From Dokdonella_A sp046347015 (GTDB taxonomy: Bacteria; Pseudomonadota; Gammaproteobacteria; Xanthomonadales; Rhodanobacteraceae): a stretch of 64,000 nt of DNA. A program made the position numbers and the translations under genes. The stretch is taken from positions 9,504 through 73,503 of the forward strand of contig JAXMHA010000014.1 of NCBI GenBank assembly GCA_046347015.1, in the 5' to 3' direction. Below, one piece after another: positions 15,633-23,982 of the stretch (within the stretch, counting starts at the first letter, position 1; each line of letters starts with the position of its first letter). The notes under the pieces were generated by a model. The model did not search any database and had not been told where the DNA came from. It worked only from the letters and a program-made list of their open reading frames with translations.

Positions 15633-18224
15633 ATGCTGGCCCAGGACTTCACTCTGGAAAGTCCGGAACTTCAGCGCAGGCTGTCGACGCAGTTGCCGCA
15701 AAGACTTGCGTGGCTGCGATTGAATGCCGACCGCATCCGGCGCATCGAGTGGGACGTCAACCTGTTGCGGGTCCTGGGTGACGAGGCTGCGTCGCTCGCG
15801 CCAGCGTGCGAGGTGCTGGGTGCGTCCGAACTCGCCGCCCACCTCGAACTGCTCGGTGAATGTGCGCTCGATTCGAGCGAACGGACCGAGACCCCCGATG
15901 CCGACCTCGCGGCCGCGATCGACGAACTGCTGGCCGCGATCGCCAAGGCTCCGCTCGTCGACGACTTTCCCGGCCGTGGCCATACCCTTGGCGAGGTTCG
16001 GATCCACGCCGATTTTTCAGCACCGGCACCGCGGATCGTATGCCCGCCACCGCGACATTGGGAACACTGGCCACCCGACGCGCGACCGGCGCCGCCATCC
16101 GCATCGCCCGTAACGCCGAGCGAACCCCCATCCGTTCGAGCTTCCCCCCGCCATGCGCCCGACATCGGCGGCGAACCCGCGCCGGCGTCGAGTTCGGGTG
16201 TGCGTGCCGCCTATGTGCTCGCGCCCACCGGCCAGTGGTCGGACGACGTTGGCCAAGGCCTGTCGGCACTCGGTTACGACGTGAGCCTGGTCGAATCCGT
16301 CCGCGAGATGGGCGAGCTCCTGACCCTGCTGCCACCGCACCTCCTCGTCGTCGACACGTCGATCGCCGGTGATCTCGCGAAACTCGGCGAGCGGCTCGAG
16401 CGCATCCGCTCGAGCCTCGCCCATCGCATGTGGACTTTGTTCCTGGCGCCTTCGGGGGAACTCGCGGATCGTATTGCCCTGCTGCGCGCGGGTTGCGATG
16501 CCGTCCTCGCACACGATCTTCCCGCGTCCTCGATCGTCTCGCGCGTCGACGAGCTGACCGGTGCGGAGCGATCCAATCCGTATCGCGTCATGATCATCGA
16601 GGACGATCGCAGCCAGACGCTCTTTGCCGAGGGGATCCTGCGAGGCGCCGGCATGAAAACCCTGACGATCGAGGAACCGCTCGCGGCGCTCGACGAACTC
16701 GAGGCATTCCGGCCGGACCTGATCCTGATGGACCTGCATCTGCCGGAAGTGAACGGACTCGAATTGACCGCACTCATCCGTGAACGCGAGGACGGCCTCG
16801 CGACGCCCATCGTGTTCCTTTCGGGCGATGACGACGCAGACATCCGCTTCGACGCGTTGGACGCGGGTGGTGACGTGTTCCTGACCAAGCCGATCCGGCC
16901 GCGCCACCTGATCGCCGCCGTCAGCGATCGCATCCGACGGGCCCGTCGAGTCCAACGTCGCCTTGAAGCACCGACGCCGGAAGGCCGCGCGGGACAGTTT
17001 GCCGATCGCCCTGCCTGGATCGAACGTCTCGCCACGCTGAGCCGCGGCGACCACGCGGAAACCGGCGCCGCCGTCGTGCTCCGGTTGCGCGACGCCGTCG
17101 ACTTGCGCGCCCGGCTCGGCATGAATTTCGCGACGCTCATGAACGAAATGCGCACGAAGCTCACGGATATTGCCGGACCATCGGCGCTGCTCGCCCCCGA
17201 CGATGGCCCGGGATTCCTGCTGCTCGACCCCGAAGCCGACCTCTCCGAACTCGACACCCGGCTCGCGGGGATCCGGATGGCGGTCGCCGGACATGCCTTC
17301 GCCAGCGCCCCGGACACGCACATCGACCTCGACATCGGCTATCGCGCCCTGCCGGACAAGGCAACCAGCGCGGCCAGCGTGGTGGCGCAGGCGATCGACG
17401 CCGCGTTCGATGCACGCGGCGCGGGACGCCCGATCTGCGTCGGGCCGCGGCAACCGTCGCGCGCCGAAGACGAACCCATTGCCGACCGAATTCGGGTCGG
17501 CCTCGACGACGGTAGCGTCGGCGCGGTGTTCCAACCCATCGTGTCGTTGCGCGGCGAGCCGTCCGCGCAATTCCAGGCTTTGATGCGCCTGGCCGGCCGC
17601 ATCCGCGAGCACACGGCCGCCGAGGTCGTGCCGGTCGCCGACCGCGCCGGACTGTCGCGTGCGACCGACCTGTTCGTCCTCGAACGCTCGCTCGACGCAC
17701 TGGAGCACGCACCTCGTCCACCGGCGATGCCGCGGCTATTCGTCTGCCAGTCGCTCGCCAGCACCCTCGCCGAAGATGGCGTCGACCGGATCGTGGCGGC
17801 GCTGGATCGCCGCGGCATCGACGGCGCACGCCTGACGATCGTGATCGACGCCGGGCTGGCGCAGCGCGAGCCCGACGGCGTTGCGCGATTCGCCGGGTGC
17901 ATTGGACCACGCGGCGTAACCCTCGCATTGTCGAGATTCGTGGGCGGCGGCGATGGCCTCGCCCTGCTTGCAGCGATTCCGGCGCACTACATCGCGCTTT
18001 CGGCGCGCTACGTTTTCTCCGAGGCCGACTCGGTGCAGGAGGAACTGGCGGAGCTGGTGGACACGGCGCACGCGCGCGGCCGCGCCGTGATCGCACCGCG
18101 CGTCGAAGACATCACCCACGTCGCCGCGATGTGGACTGCCGGTGTCGACTACGTGCAAGGGAACTTCGTGCACCCGGCGGGGCACGACCTCGCGTTCGAT
18201 TTCAGCGGCGCAATCGGCGGATGA
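15633..18224 (+). CDS. Receiver-degenerate GGDEF-degenerate EAL signalling protein
   Basis: An 863-residue multidomain regulator. The N-terminal 120 residues are helical and Hpt-like but lack an obvious phospho-His. A receiver-like domain without a clear phosphosite (about 195-305) precedes a canonical receiver (about 315-435) with IIEDD and LILMDLHLPEVNG (phospho-Asp at residue 367) and FLTKP. A degenerate GGDEF-like region (about 460-610, no GG(D/E)EF) leads to an EAL-like domain (about 630-860) that keeps FQPIVSL and DYVQGNFVHP but has FQALMRL where EAL enzymes have ExLxR, so phosphodiesterase activity is doubtful. The layout recalls FimX-type c-di-GMP effectors. Its stop overlaps the next kinase gene by 4 bp. 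Confidence 0.85.
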   Translation: MLAQDFTLESPELQRRLSTQLPQRLAWLRLNADRIRRIEWDVNLLRVLGDEAASLAPACEVLGASELAAHLELLGECALDSSERTETPDADLAAAIDELLAAIAKAPLVDDFPGRGHTLGEVRIHADFSAPAPRIVCPPPRHWEHWPPDARPAPPSASPVTPSEPPSVRASPRHAPDIGGEPAPASSSGVRAAYVLAPTGQWSDDVGQGLSALGYDVSLVESVREMGELLTLLPPHLLVVDTSIAGDLAKLGERLERIRSSLAHRMWTLFLAPSGELADRIALLRAGCDAVLAHDLPASSIVSRVDELTGAERSNPYRVMIIEDDRSQTLFAEGILRGAGMKTLTIEEPLAALDELEAFRPDLILMDLHLPEVNGLELTALIREREDGLATPIVFLSGDDDADIRFDALDAGGDVFLTKPIRPRHLIAAVSDRIRRARRVQRRLEAPTPEGRAGQFADRPAWIERLATLSRGDHAETGAAVVLRLRDAVDLRARLGMNFATLMNEMRTKLTDIAGPSALLAPDDGPGFLLLDPEADLSELDTRLAGIRMAVAGHAFASAPDTHIDLDIGYRALPDKATSAASVVAQAIDAAFDARGAGRPICVGPRQPSRAEDEPIADRIRVGLDDGSVGAVFQPIVSLRGEPSAQFQALMRLAGRIREHTAAEVVPVADRAGLSRATDLFVLERSLDALEHAPRPPAMPRLFVCQSLASTLAEDGVDRIVAALDRRGIDGARLTIVIDAGLAQREPDGVARFAGCIGPRGVTLALSRFVGGGDGLALLAAIPAHYIALSARYVFSEADSVQEELAELVDTAHARGRAVIAPRVEDITHVAAMWTAGVDYVQGNFVHPAGHDLAFDFSGAIGG

Positions 18225-20584
18225 AGCGTCGCATCGGTCACGCGCTCGCGATCGCGGGCATTGGGCTGGTGGTGTTGGCGGCGATGCTGCTCCCGGCGCA
18301 TGTCCCGAGCGAGGTGGCCGTGCCGGGGGTGTCGCTGCTCGCGGGCGCGGCCTTGCTGGCGGCTTTGGGGCTCTGGCTCGCAAGGGGAGGGGGTTCACCA
18401 ACCCTGCCCGACGCCACCCGTGTCCCCGTCGACACGGCGGAGGCGGCGACCGTCAGTCGCCAGATCACTGCCCTGCGCCGTACCCAGAACGAGTTGCTGG
18501 CGGCACGCCGCGAAGCCGACGCGGCGTTGATGGCGAAGGGTGAGTTCCTCGCCACGATGAGCCACGAAATCCGCACGCCGCTGAACGGGATCCTGCCGTT
18601 GCTCGAGCTGGTCCTGTCGACGTCGCTCGACGACGACCAGCGCGACTACATCGCGACCGCGCACGCGTCAGCAAGCGAATTGCTGCGCATCGTCGACGAC
18701 ATCCTCGACTACTCCAAGCTCGACGCTGACCGGATCGAGCTCGAAACAATCGGCATCAACCTGCGCGAGCTGGTCGACAGCGTCAGGCGCCTGATGCAGC
18801 GCAGTGCCGACGCCAAGGGCCTGCAGTTGCTCGCCAGCATTGACCCGGGCGTTCGCCTCGCGGTCCGGGGTGATCCGGTGCGGCTGCGCCAGGTGCTGAC
18901 CAACCTCGTCAGCAACGCGATCAAGTTCACCGAGCACGGCAGCGTGGCCATCCGGGTGAGCCGGCGCGGCGAGACCGCGACCCGACACGAGCTGGTGTTC
19001 TCGGTACGCGACACCGGCATCGGCATCGCGCCGGACGTGCAGCAACGCCTGTTCCGGCCGTTCAGCCAGGCCGACGCTTCGACCACGCGCATGTTCGGCG
19101 GTACCGGGCTCGGGCTCGCCATCTGCAAGCGCTTGGTCGAACTGATGGGCGGCCGCATCGACGTAAGGTCGGAACCGGGACGCGGTTCGATGTTCTGGTT
19201 CGTCGTTCCGCTCGCCAAGGCCCTCGGCGACCTCGACCGGCGACGTGAGTTGAACGGCCTGCGGGTCCTGCTGCTGTCGAACGATTCCGCGTGGTCCGAC
19301 CCGATGATGGCTCGGCTGACCTTGCTCGGACTCGACGTGACTGCGAGCCAGGTGCCGGCGGACGCATTGACGCTGCTGCGCGGGCGTGCGCGCGCCGGGT
19401 CGCGGGCCCGCCACGAACTGGTGCTGATCGACACGCTGGCGTTTCCGAGCGCGGGACCAGCGTTGGCACGGACGCTAGGCAGTGACCTCGCGCTGCGTGA
19501 CACCCCGATCGTGCTGCTCGTCGACAACGCGCGCGCCGCGACCGACGTCGATTCGTCCGAACGCGTCCACGCGCTGGCCCGTGGTGCCGGTGACCCTGAC
19601 TGGCGCCGCCTGCTCGACGCAATATTCCAGACCGGTCCGGTGCAGCGTCCTGCGGTCGCACCGCCACCCGCGCCGGCGGCTCCCACGGTTCCGGCCAGAA
19701 CATCGCGGGCCAAGGCGCTGCTTGCCGAGGACCATCCGGTCAATCGTCGCGTGGCGGAACGTCTGCTCGCACTTGCGGGGGTCGACGTGATCAGCGCCGA
19801 GGATGGACGCCAGGCGCTGGAGATCCTCGAACGGGGTGGCATTGATATCGTTTTCATGGATGCCCGCATGCCGGTCATGGATGGGTACGCCGCCACCCGC
19901 GCCTGGCGCGAGCGCGAGCGCAGCGACCCAAGCCGGGGCCGGGTTCCGATCATCGCGCTGACGGCGAACGTGATGGCCGGCGACCGCGAAAAATGCCTCA
20001 TCGCGGGAATGGACGACTACCTGCCAAAGCCGTTGTCTCGCGAGCGCCTGGGCGAGGCATTGACCCGCTGGCTCGCACCGGCCCCGCATGAAGGAGGTCC
20101 GGCGCCCGGGGCGAAGCCGGATGGACGCACGGAAGGCGGCATGGTGACGCCGTCGATCGTTCCGATCGCCAGCTCCGAACCGGGTGATCAGGGTTCGACG
20201 GTCGTCGTCGCGGAAGAGCTTGCGCCCTCCATCGATGGGCCGGCGATCGATCCCGGAACGGTCTCCGAGTTGCTGGAGGTCATGGGACGTGAGTTCGCGG
20301 ACCTGGTGCGGGTCTACCTCGAGGATTCCCCGGGCCGTGTCAGGAGTCTCGGCGAGAGCGCCCGTTCCGGTGATCGTGCCGGACTCATTTCGGCCGCCCA
20401 CGCGCTGAAGTCAGGGAGTGCCAACGTCGGGGCGAGACGCCTGGCTGCGCTCGCCGCCGACGCGGAGCACGCGGCGCGCGAGGAGCGCATGGACAGTGCC
20501 AGGGCGTGCGCAGACCGGATCGCCGGGGAGTATGACCGGGCTTCCAGTGAACTGGAACGAATCCTTGCCGGACCCAACCCGTAA
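18221..20584 (+). CDS. Hybrid histidine kinase with receiver and Hpt domains
   Basis: A 787-residue phosphorelay protein. Two transmembrane segments near the N terminus (about 5-25 and 33-55) are followed by a short coiled coil, a HisKA domain with SHEIRTPLNG (His115), a HATPase domain (NLVSNAIKFT, DTGIGI, GGTGLGLAI), a receiver-like domain of reduced conservation (about 343-455), a canonical receiver (AEDHPVNR, FMDARMPVMDG with Asp547, PKPLSRERL) and a C-terminal Hpt domain (AHALKSGSANVGARRL, His727). There is almost no periplasmic sensor region. It overlaps the upstream receiver/EAL gene, so the two likely form one pathway; an RpfC- or BarA-like role is a guess. Confidence 0.92.
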   Translation: MKRRIGHALAIAGIGLVVLAAMLLPAHVPSEVAVPGVSLLAGAALLAALGLWLARGGGSPTLPDATRVPVDTAEAATVSRQITALRRTQNELLAARREADAALMAKGEFLATMSHEIRTPLNGILPLLELVLSTSLDDDQRDYIATAHASASELLRIVDDILDYSKLDADRIELETIGINLRELVDSVRRLMQRSADAKGLQLLASIDPGVRLAVRGDPVRLRQVLTNLVSNAIKFTEHGSVAIRVSRRGETATRHELVFSVRDTGIGIAPDVQQRLFRPFSQADASTTRMFGGTGLGLAICKRLVELMGGRIDVRSEPGRGSMFWFVVPLAKALGDLDRRRELNGLRVLLLSNDSAWSDPMMARLTLLGLDVTASQVPADALTLLRGRARAGSRARHELVLIDTLAFPSAGPALARTLGSDLALRDTPIVLLVDNARAATDVDSSERVHALARGAGDPDWRRLLDAIFQTGPVQRPAVAPPPAPAAPTVPARTSRAKALLAEDHPVNRRVAERLLALAGVDVISAEDGRQALEILERGGIDIVFMDARMPVMDGYAATRAWRERERSDPSRGRVPIIALTANVMAGDREKCLIAGMDDYLPKPLSRERLGEALTRWLAPAPHEGGPAPGAKPDGRTEGGMVTPSIVPIASSEPGDQGSTVVVAEELAPSIDGPAIDPGTVSELLEVMGREFADLVRVYLEDSPGRVRSLGESARSGDRAGLISAAHALKSGSANVGARRLAALAADAEHAAREERMDSARACADRIAGEYDRASSELERILAGPNP

Positions 20585-20595
20585 GGTCCGCAGAA

Positions 20596-21066
20596 TCATC
20601 CGCCAACGCGGGTTTGCAGGTACTGGACTTCACCGAGCTTGGCGATCAGGTCCATTTGCGTTTCGAGCCAGTCGATGTGGCTCTCCTCCGAAACCATGAT
20701 CTCGGCCAGAACCTCGCGACTGACGTAGTCTCCCGACGACTCACAGTCGGCAATGGCAGCCTTCAAGTCGGGCAGCGCCGCCTTTTCGAGCTTGAGGTCG
20801 CACGCAAGGCACTCGGTGGGCTTTTCGCCGACCAGCAGCTTGCCGAGGTTCTGCAGGTTCGGCAGTCCCTCGAGGAACAGGATCCGCTCGATGAGCCGGT
20901 CGGCGTGCTTCATTTCATCGATCGACTCCTCGCGCTCGTGGTCCGCGAGCTTTCCGTAACCCCAGTTGCCGAACATGCGGGCGTGGAGGAAGTACTGGTT
21001 GATCGCGGTCAGTTCATTGCAAAGGATCCGATTCAGGTGTTCGATGATCTTCGGATCACCCTTCAT
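20596..21066 (-). CDS. bfr: Bacterioferritin
   Basis: Haem-containing iron-storage protein of 156 residues, aligning with E. coli Bfr from MKGD. It keeps the ferroxidase ligands Glu18, Glu51, His54 and later EESHIDW, and the haem-binding Met52 (ESIDEMKHAD). GTG at 21069 could also start it, but ATG at 21066 has a GGGAG Shine-Dalgarno. Its 3' end converges with the kinase gene at 20584, 11 bp away. bfd lies upstream on the same strand. Confidence 0.96.
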   Translation of the reverse strand: MKGDPKIIEHLNRILCNELTAINQYFLHARMFGNWGYGKLADHEREESIDEMKHADRLIERILFLEGLPNLQNLGKLLVGEKPTECLACDLKLEKAALPDLKAAIADCESSGDYVSREVLAEIMVSEESHIDWLETQMDLIAKLGEVQYLQTRVGG

Positions 21067-21164
21067 CACGCGTCTCCCGATGCACGACGATGCTGCCGCG
21101 CAGCGGACTATACCGCGCAGGCGACATCGAGTTCGAAGTCAACGAAGGGCGCGAGGGCGCTGCG

Positions 21165-21371
21165 TCAGGCTGCGGCGGCGACGAGTGCCGCGAGGGGAAT
21201 CGACCTGCGCGACGATTCTTCGGCGAGGATTTCGGCGGCGCTGTCCACGCAGCATCCGCAACAGGTGCCGCAACCCGTGCGCGCACCGAGTTCTTCGAGT
21301 GTCGATGCGCCCTCGCGCACCGCCTTCCGTACGGATTGCTCGGTCACGCCTTGGCATACGCAAACGTACAT
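21165..21371 (-). CDS. bfd: Bacterioferritin-associated [2Fe-2S] ferredoxin Bfd
   Basis: A 68-residue BFD-like protein with the cysteine pattern MYVCVCQG and GARTGCGTCCGCC, matching the fer2_BFD fold. Bfd binds bacterioferritin and donates electrons to release stored ferric iron. It precedes bfr on the same strand. A promoter with an overlapping Fur-box-like sequence lies immediately upstream (21402-21430), fitting induction when iron is scarce. The open frame extends upstream, but homology starts at the ATG at 21371. Confidence 0.92.
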   Translation of the reverse strand: MYVCVCQGVTEQSVRKAVREGASTLEELGARTGCGTCCGCCVDSAAEILAEESSRRSIPLAALVAAAA

Positions 21372-21401
21372 CAAACGCTCGTCCGGAACCGCCGGTGAAC
21401 C

Positions 21402-21430
21402 ATTGAATTGCAAATGCGAATGATTGTCAA
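21402..21430 (-). promoter_or_regulatory. Promoter of bfd with overlapping Fur box
   Basis: On the minus strand, TTGACA (21430-21425) and TTCAAT (21407-21402) are separated by 17 bp, a strong -35 with a fair -10 box. The spacer and -35 overlap a 19-bp site at 21410-21428 that matches 13 of 19 positions of the Fur consensus. The ATG of bfd is about 30 bp downstream of the -10. Fur with Fe2+ would block RNA polymerase here, the usual control of bfd. Confidence 0.65.
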
Positions 21431-21484
21431 TACCCAGCGCCCGAAGAACGCTGCGCACAAGCAATGATGCGTCTGTCGATCCGG

Positions 21485-21958
21485 CTACGGTTGAACCAGA
21501 CGCGAAAGGTCACGCAACGCGCGTTCGTAGACCCGGCGCTTGAAAGCCACGACATGACTGGCGGGGTACCAGAAATCGACCCAGCGCCAGAGGTCGAACT
21601 CGGGATCCGGCATGCCTCCGAGGTGGACATCGGCTTCACTGCCGATCAAACGCAGCAGGAACCAGACCTGCTTCTGCCCGATGCAGACCGGATGCCGATC
21701 GCGCCGGACCATGTGGTCGGGAAGACGGTAGCGCAACCAGCCGCGCGTGGCACCGAGCACCTCGACGTGGTCCGCGGACAGGCCCGTTTCCTCTTCGAGT
21801 TCCCGGTACATGGCCTCGAGCGGCGTCTCGTCCGTGCGCATCCCGCCCTGCGGAAACTGCCAGCCGTTGCCGCGCGCACGACGCGCCCAAAACACCCGGC
21901 CTTCGGCGTTCACGAGGATCATGCCGACATTCGGTCGATAACCGTCGGAATCGATCAC
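21485..21958 (-). CDS. rppH: RNA pyrophosphohydrolase RppH
   Basis: Nudix hydrolase that removes pyrophosphate from the 5' end of mRNA and triggers decay. The 157-residue product starts V-IDSDGYRPNVGMIL, has WQFPQGGM and the Nudix box GGMRTDETPLEAMYRELEEE, and FKRRVYERAL near the end, all typical. The start is GTG at 21958, since RppH homologues begin with (M)IDxxGYRPNVG; an upstream in-frame ATG near 22021 would add a short unconserved stretch. The tRNA-Met gene is divergent, 230 bp upstream. Confidence 0.92.
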   Translation of the reverse strand: MIDSDGYRPNVGMILVNAEGRVFWARRARGNGWQFPQGGMRTDETPLEAMYRELEEETGLSADHVEVLGATRGWLRYRLPDHMVRRDRHPVCIGQKQVWFLLRLIGSEADVHLGGMPDPEFDLWRWVDFWYPASHVVAFKRRVYERALRDLSRLVQP

Positions 21959-22125
21959 GCACACCCACCCGGAAAGGCACTGTCGACGAGGATTTTTCCA
22001 CAGCAAAGAGCGCGGCAGCAAGGAAAGAACCTGGAATCCCCGACGGATCGTGGCTTCCCGTCAACCCGGATGCTGGTGACTGCCTCTTTCTCTGCGGGTC
22101 CATCGCGATCCGCGTTTGGCGGCGC

Positions 22126-22153
22126 TTGACACCGGTGTGACCGCAACTAGAAT
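22126..22153 (+). promoter_or_regulatory. Promoter of the tRNA-Met gene
   Basis: TTGACA (22126-22131) and TAGAAT (22148-22153) are separated by 16 bp, the best sigma-70 promoter match in the window. The GC-rich CCGTCCGCCCC-like stretch downstream of the -10 resembles a stable-RNA discriminator. The tRNA begins 36 bp after the -10. Confidence 0.75.
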
Positions 22154-22188
22154 CGTCCGCCCCGCTTCCCGGGACAGGCGTGTCCTTC

Positions 22189-22265
22189 GGCTATGTAGCT
22201 CAGCCGGTTAGAGCGTGGCACTCATAATGCCAAGGTCGGTGGTTCGAGCCCACCCATAGCCACCA
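22189..22265 (+). tRNA. tRNA-Met (anticodon CAT, elongator type)
   Basis: The 77-nt gene folds as a cloverleaf: acceptor GGCTATG pairs with CATAGCC, the D-arm contains GCTCAGCCGGTTAGAGC, the anticodon arm is TGGCA-CTCATAA-TGCCA with CAT at 22223-22225, and the T-arm has GGTTCGAGCC. The 3' CCA is encoded. The first base pair G-C and overall similarity to E. coli elongator tRNA-Met point away from initiator tRNA; tRNA-Ile2 (CAT) is the alternative but less similar. Confidence 0.95.
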
Positions 22266-22345
22266 GATGCGCTTGCCAACCTTTTGGACACCGTTTCGTG
22301 CCCGCACGGCGACGCGTTCATCCCCCCGTCCCGTGAACAGTGAAG

Positions 22346-22954
22346 TCAGCTTGCGCGCTCCAGCCGGATCACGTCGGGGTCGTCGGCGTATTCCAACAGC
22401 AACCGGCGCACGCGGTCTTGCCATGCCGCGCCGAAGGCCGCGCGCTCGGCATCCGTCGCATCCGCCGCTTGCGCGCGCCCGAGCAATGTTCGCAGTCCCG
22501 CGACCGGCGGCACGCGCGACAGGTCGAGCGACACCCCGACCGTGACGCCATTATCCAGGCGACGAAAACGCGCAAGGGTCCTTTGGTCGATTCCGTAGTC
22601 GAGCAGTCCGCGACGGGCGAATCGATCGCCGAGGCCTTGGAACCCATTGGCGCCTGCGGCACCGGTCAGCAGCGTGAAGACCTGCGCCATGACGCCGGTC
22701 GTACCCTCCGACTCGGGGAAGCGCATCGTCACTGCAACGCCGCCCCGTTCACCCGGACTGTTCGGATAGAGACCGAGCAAGGCCGCACGGGCCATCAGAT
22801 AGGCCCCTGCAACCGTTGGACACGAATGCCCGGCGAGACGCACCGCGTCGACATAGCCATATTCGATCGGGCCATCCGCCGCGCCGAGAAACTCCGCCAG
22901 CGGATCCCGCAACATGACGCGAGGCGCCAGGCCGAAGAACGCCGGAAACCCCAT
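22346..22954 (-). CDS. FmdE-like protein (possible metal-binding, unknown function)
   Basis: A 202-residue protein of uncertain role. The segment RLAGHSCPTVAGAYLMARAA (His43, Cys45) recalls the GHxCP motif of the FmdE domain (formylmethanofuran dehydrogenase subunit E family), which binds metal. FmdE-domain proteins without the rest of the pathway occur in many proteobacteria, often beside DUF2249 or hemerythrin genes; here a DUF2249 gene is directly upstream, 4 bp away. The C-terminal half is helical and Arg-rich. No reaction can be assigned. Confidence 0.6.
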   Translation of the reverse strand: MGFPAFFGLAPRVMLRDPLAEFLGAADGPIEYGYVDAVRLAGHSCPTVAGAYLMARAALLGLYPNSPGERGGVAVTMRFPESEGTTGVMAQVFTLLTGAAGANGFQGLGDRFARRGLLDYGIDQRTLARFRRLDNGVTVGVSLDLSRVPPVAGLRTLLGRAQAADATDAERAAFGAAWQDRVRRLLLEYADDPDVIRLERAS

Positions 22955-22958
22955 GCCC

Positions 22959-23225
22959 TTACGCCTCGGGAAGACCGACGATCCCGAAGTCGATCACGAC
23001 CGGGCCGGGCTCCCGCTGGCGATAGTTCACCGCGAGGTGGTCGCCGAAGTGCTCGTCGAGTTGCGCCAACAGCGGCAGCGGATCATGGTCGTTGACGAAC
23101 CGCATCGTCTCGCCGTCGCGCAGCGCGCCAAGCGCACCAAAGATCGCCGAGTGTCGGAAACGGCGCGCGATGCCGCGCGCATCGAAGATGTAGACGTTTT
23201 CCTCTGGAACGAGTTCTGCGGACAT
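22959..23225 (-). CDS. DUF2249 domain protein
   Basis: An 88-residue protein. It has the compact DUF2249 pattern: an opening beta strand (YIFDARGI), a short helix and GALRDGETMRFVNDHDPLPLLAQL, with the conserved NDHDPxPL segment, resembling the TusA-like fold. DUF2249 proteins are found with nitric-oxide or hemerythrin-type genes in other bacteria, but the function is not known. ATG at 23225 is used since the conserved part starts soon after; the frame is open for another 75 codons upstream. It sits 4 bp from the FmdE-like gene. Confidence 0.8.
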   Translation of the reverse strand: MSAELVPEENVYIFDARGIARRFRHSAIFGALGALRDGETMRFVNDHDPLPLLAQLDEHFGDHLAVNYRQREPGPVVIDFGIVGLPEA

Positions 23226-23453
23226 CGTGACACCACCGGTAGCCAATGTGCCGGTCATGCTACGCATCGGCACATGCAGCGCCCTGACACGCGTCAACCC
23301 CGGGCACCTCGGCAAACCACCATGATTCCCGCGGCGCCGGCGCGTTCGCATCGAACCGGCGCGAAAGTACGCGATAGAATCGCCGCTCCCGCCATCGGCG
23401 GCGGCGAATCCTGATCCAAGGCGCGTGTGGGCGAACGCGCCGTCAATCACTCA

Positions 23454-23822
23454 ATGGATATCTTCAAGACCTTCACCATCGAAGCCGCACACCGACTGCC
23501 CAACCTGCCACCGGAGCACAAGTGCAGCCGGTTGCACGGGCACTCGTTCCGGATCGAGATCGTGGTTCGCGGACCGATCGATCCGCAGCGTGGCTGGGTG
23601 ATGGATTTCGCGGACATCGGTTCAGCGTTCGCGCCGCTGTTCGAGAAGCTCGATCACCGCTACCTCAACGAAATCGATGGTCTCGAGAATCCGACCAGCG
23701 AGAACCTGGCGCGCTACATCCACTCGGAACTCGCGCCGCACCTGCCGCTCCTGCACGCCGTCGTGGTCCACGAGACCTGTACATCCGGGTGCCGGTATGC
23801 TCCGGATGGAGCGCCCCGGTGA
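23454..23822 (+). CDS. queD: 6-carboxy-5,6,7,8-tetrahydropterin synthase QueD
   Basis: Makes 6-carboxytetrahydropterin from dihydroneopterin triphosphate in the queuosine (7-deazaguanine) pathway. The 122-residue protein has Zn-binding His13, His28 and His30 (AAHRLPNL, LHGHSF), the catalytic Cys24 (EHKCSRLHGH) and VVHETCTSGCRY near the C terminus. ATG at 23454 is the conserved start. A TAGAAT at 23375-23380 could be its -10 box. The TGA stop overlaps a possible small ORF (TGATG). Confidence 0.93.
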   Translation: MDIFKTFTIEAAHRLPNLPPEHKCSRLHGHSFRIEIVVRGPIDPQRGWVMDFADIGSAFAPLFEKLDHRYLNEIDGLENPTSENLARYIHSELAPHLPLLHAVVVHETCTSGCRYAPDGAPR

Positions 23823-23935
23823 TGGAATACGCCCACTTGGAGCCCTGTGTGCAGTGCCGCATCCATCTGGCCATGCGCGATGCAAGAAGGCCTCTTCACC
23901 ATCCGGATATTATTCAGCAACTAGTTGAATTATAA
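23822..23935 (+). CDS. Possible small protein coupled to queD (37 aa)
   Basis: An ATG overlaps the queD stop (TGATG), and a 37-codon frame runs to 23935. The peptide MEYAHLEPCVQCRIHLAMRD continues with a Pro/His-rich segment and ends LVEL. It contains a CxxC (CVQC), a possible metal site. No homologue is recognised and there is no separate Shine-Dalgarno; expression would depend on re-initiation after queD. It could be a chance frame. Confidence 0.3.
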   Translation: MEYAHLEPCVQCRIHLAMRDARRPLHHPDIIQQLVEL

Positions 23936-23982
23936 GATATTCTAACAACCCACAGGGTTCAGGTCATTCTGGAGTCTGATGA

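Noticed and set aside
15633..18224. Active diguanylate cyclase or phosphodiesterase
   Set aside because: No GGDEF signature is present and the EAL position is FQAL, so a catalytic role was not assigned.
22223..22225. tRNA-Ile2 (CAT anticodon) as an alternative to tRNA-Met
   Set aside because: Acceptor stem, D-loop and T-arm follow elongator tRNA-Met closely; modification-dependent isoleucine identity cannot be excluded but is less likely.
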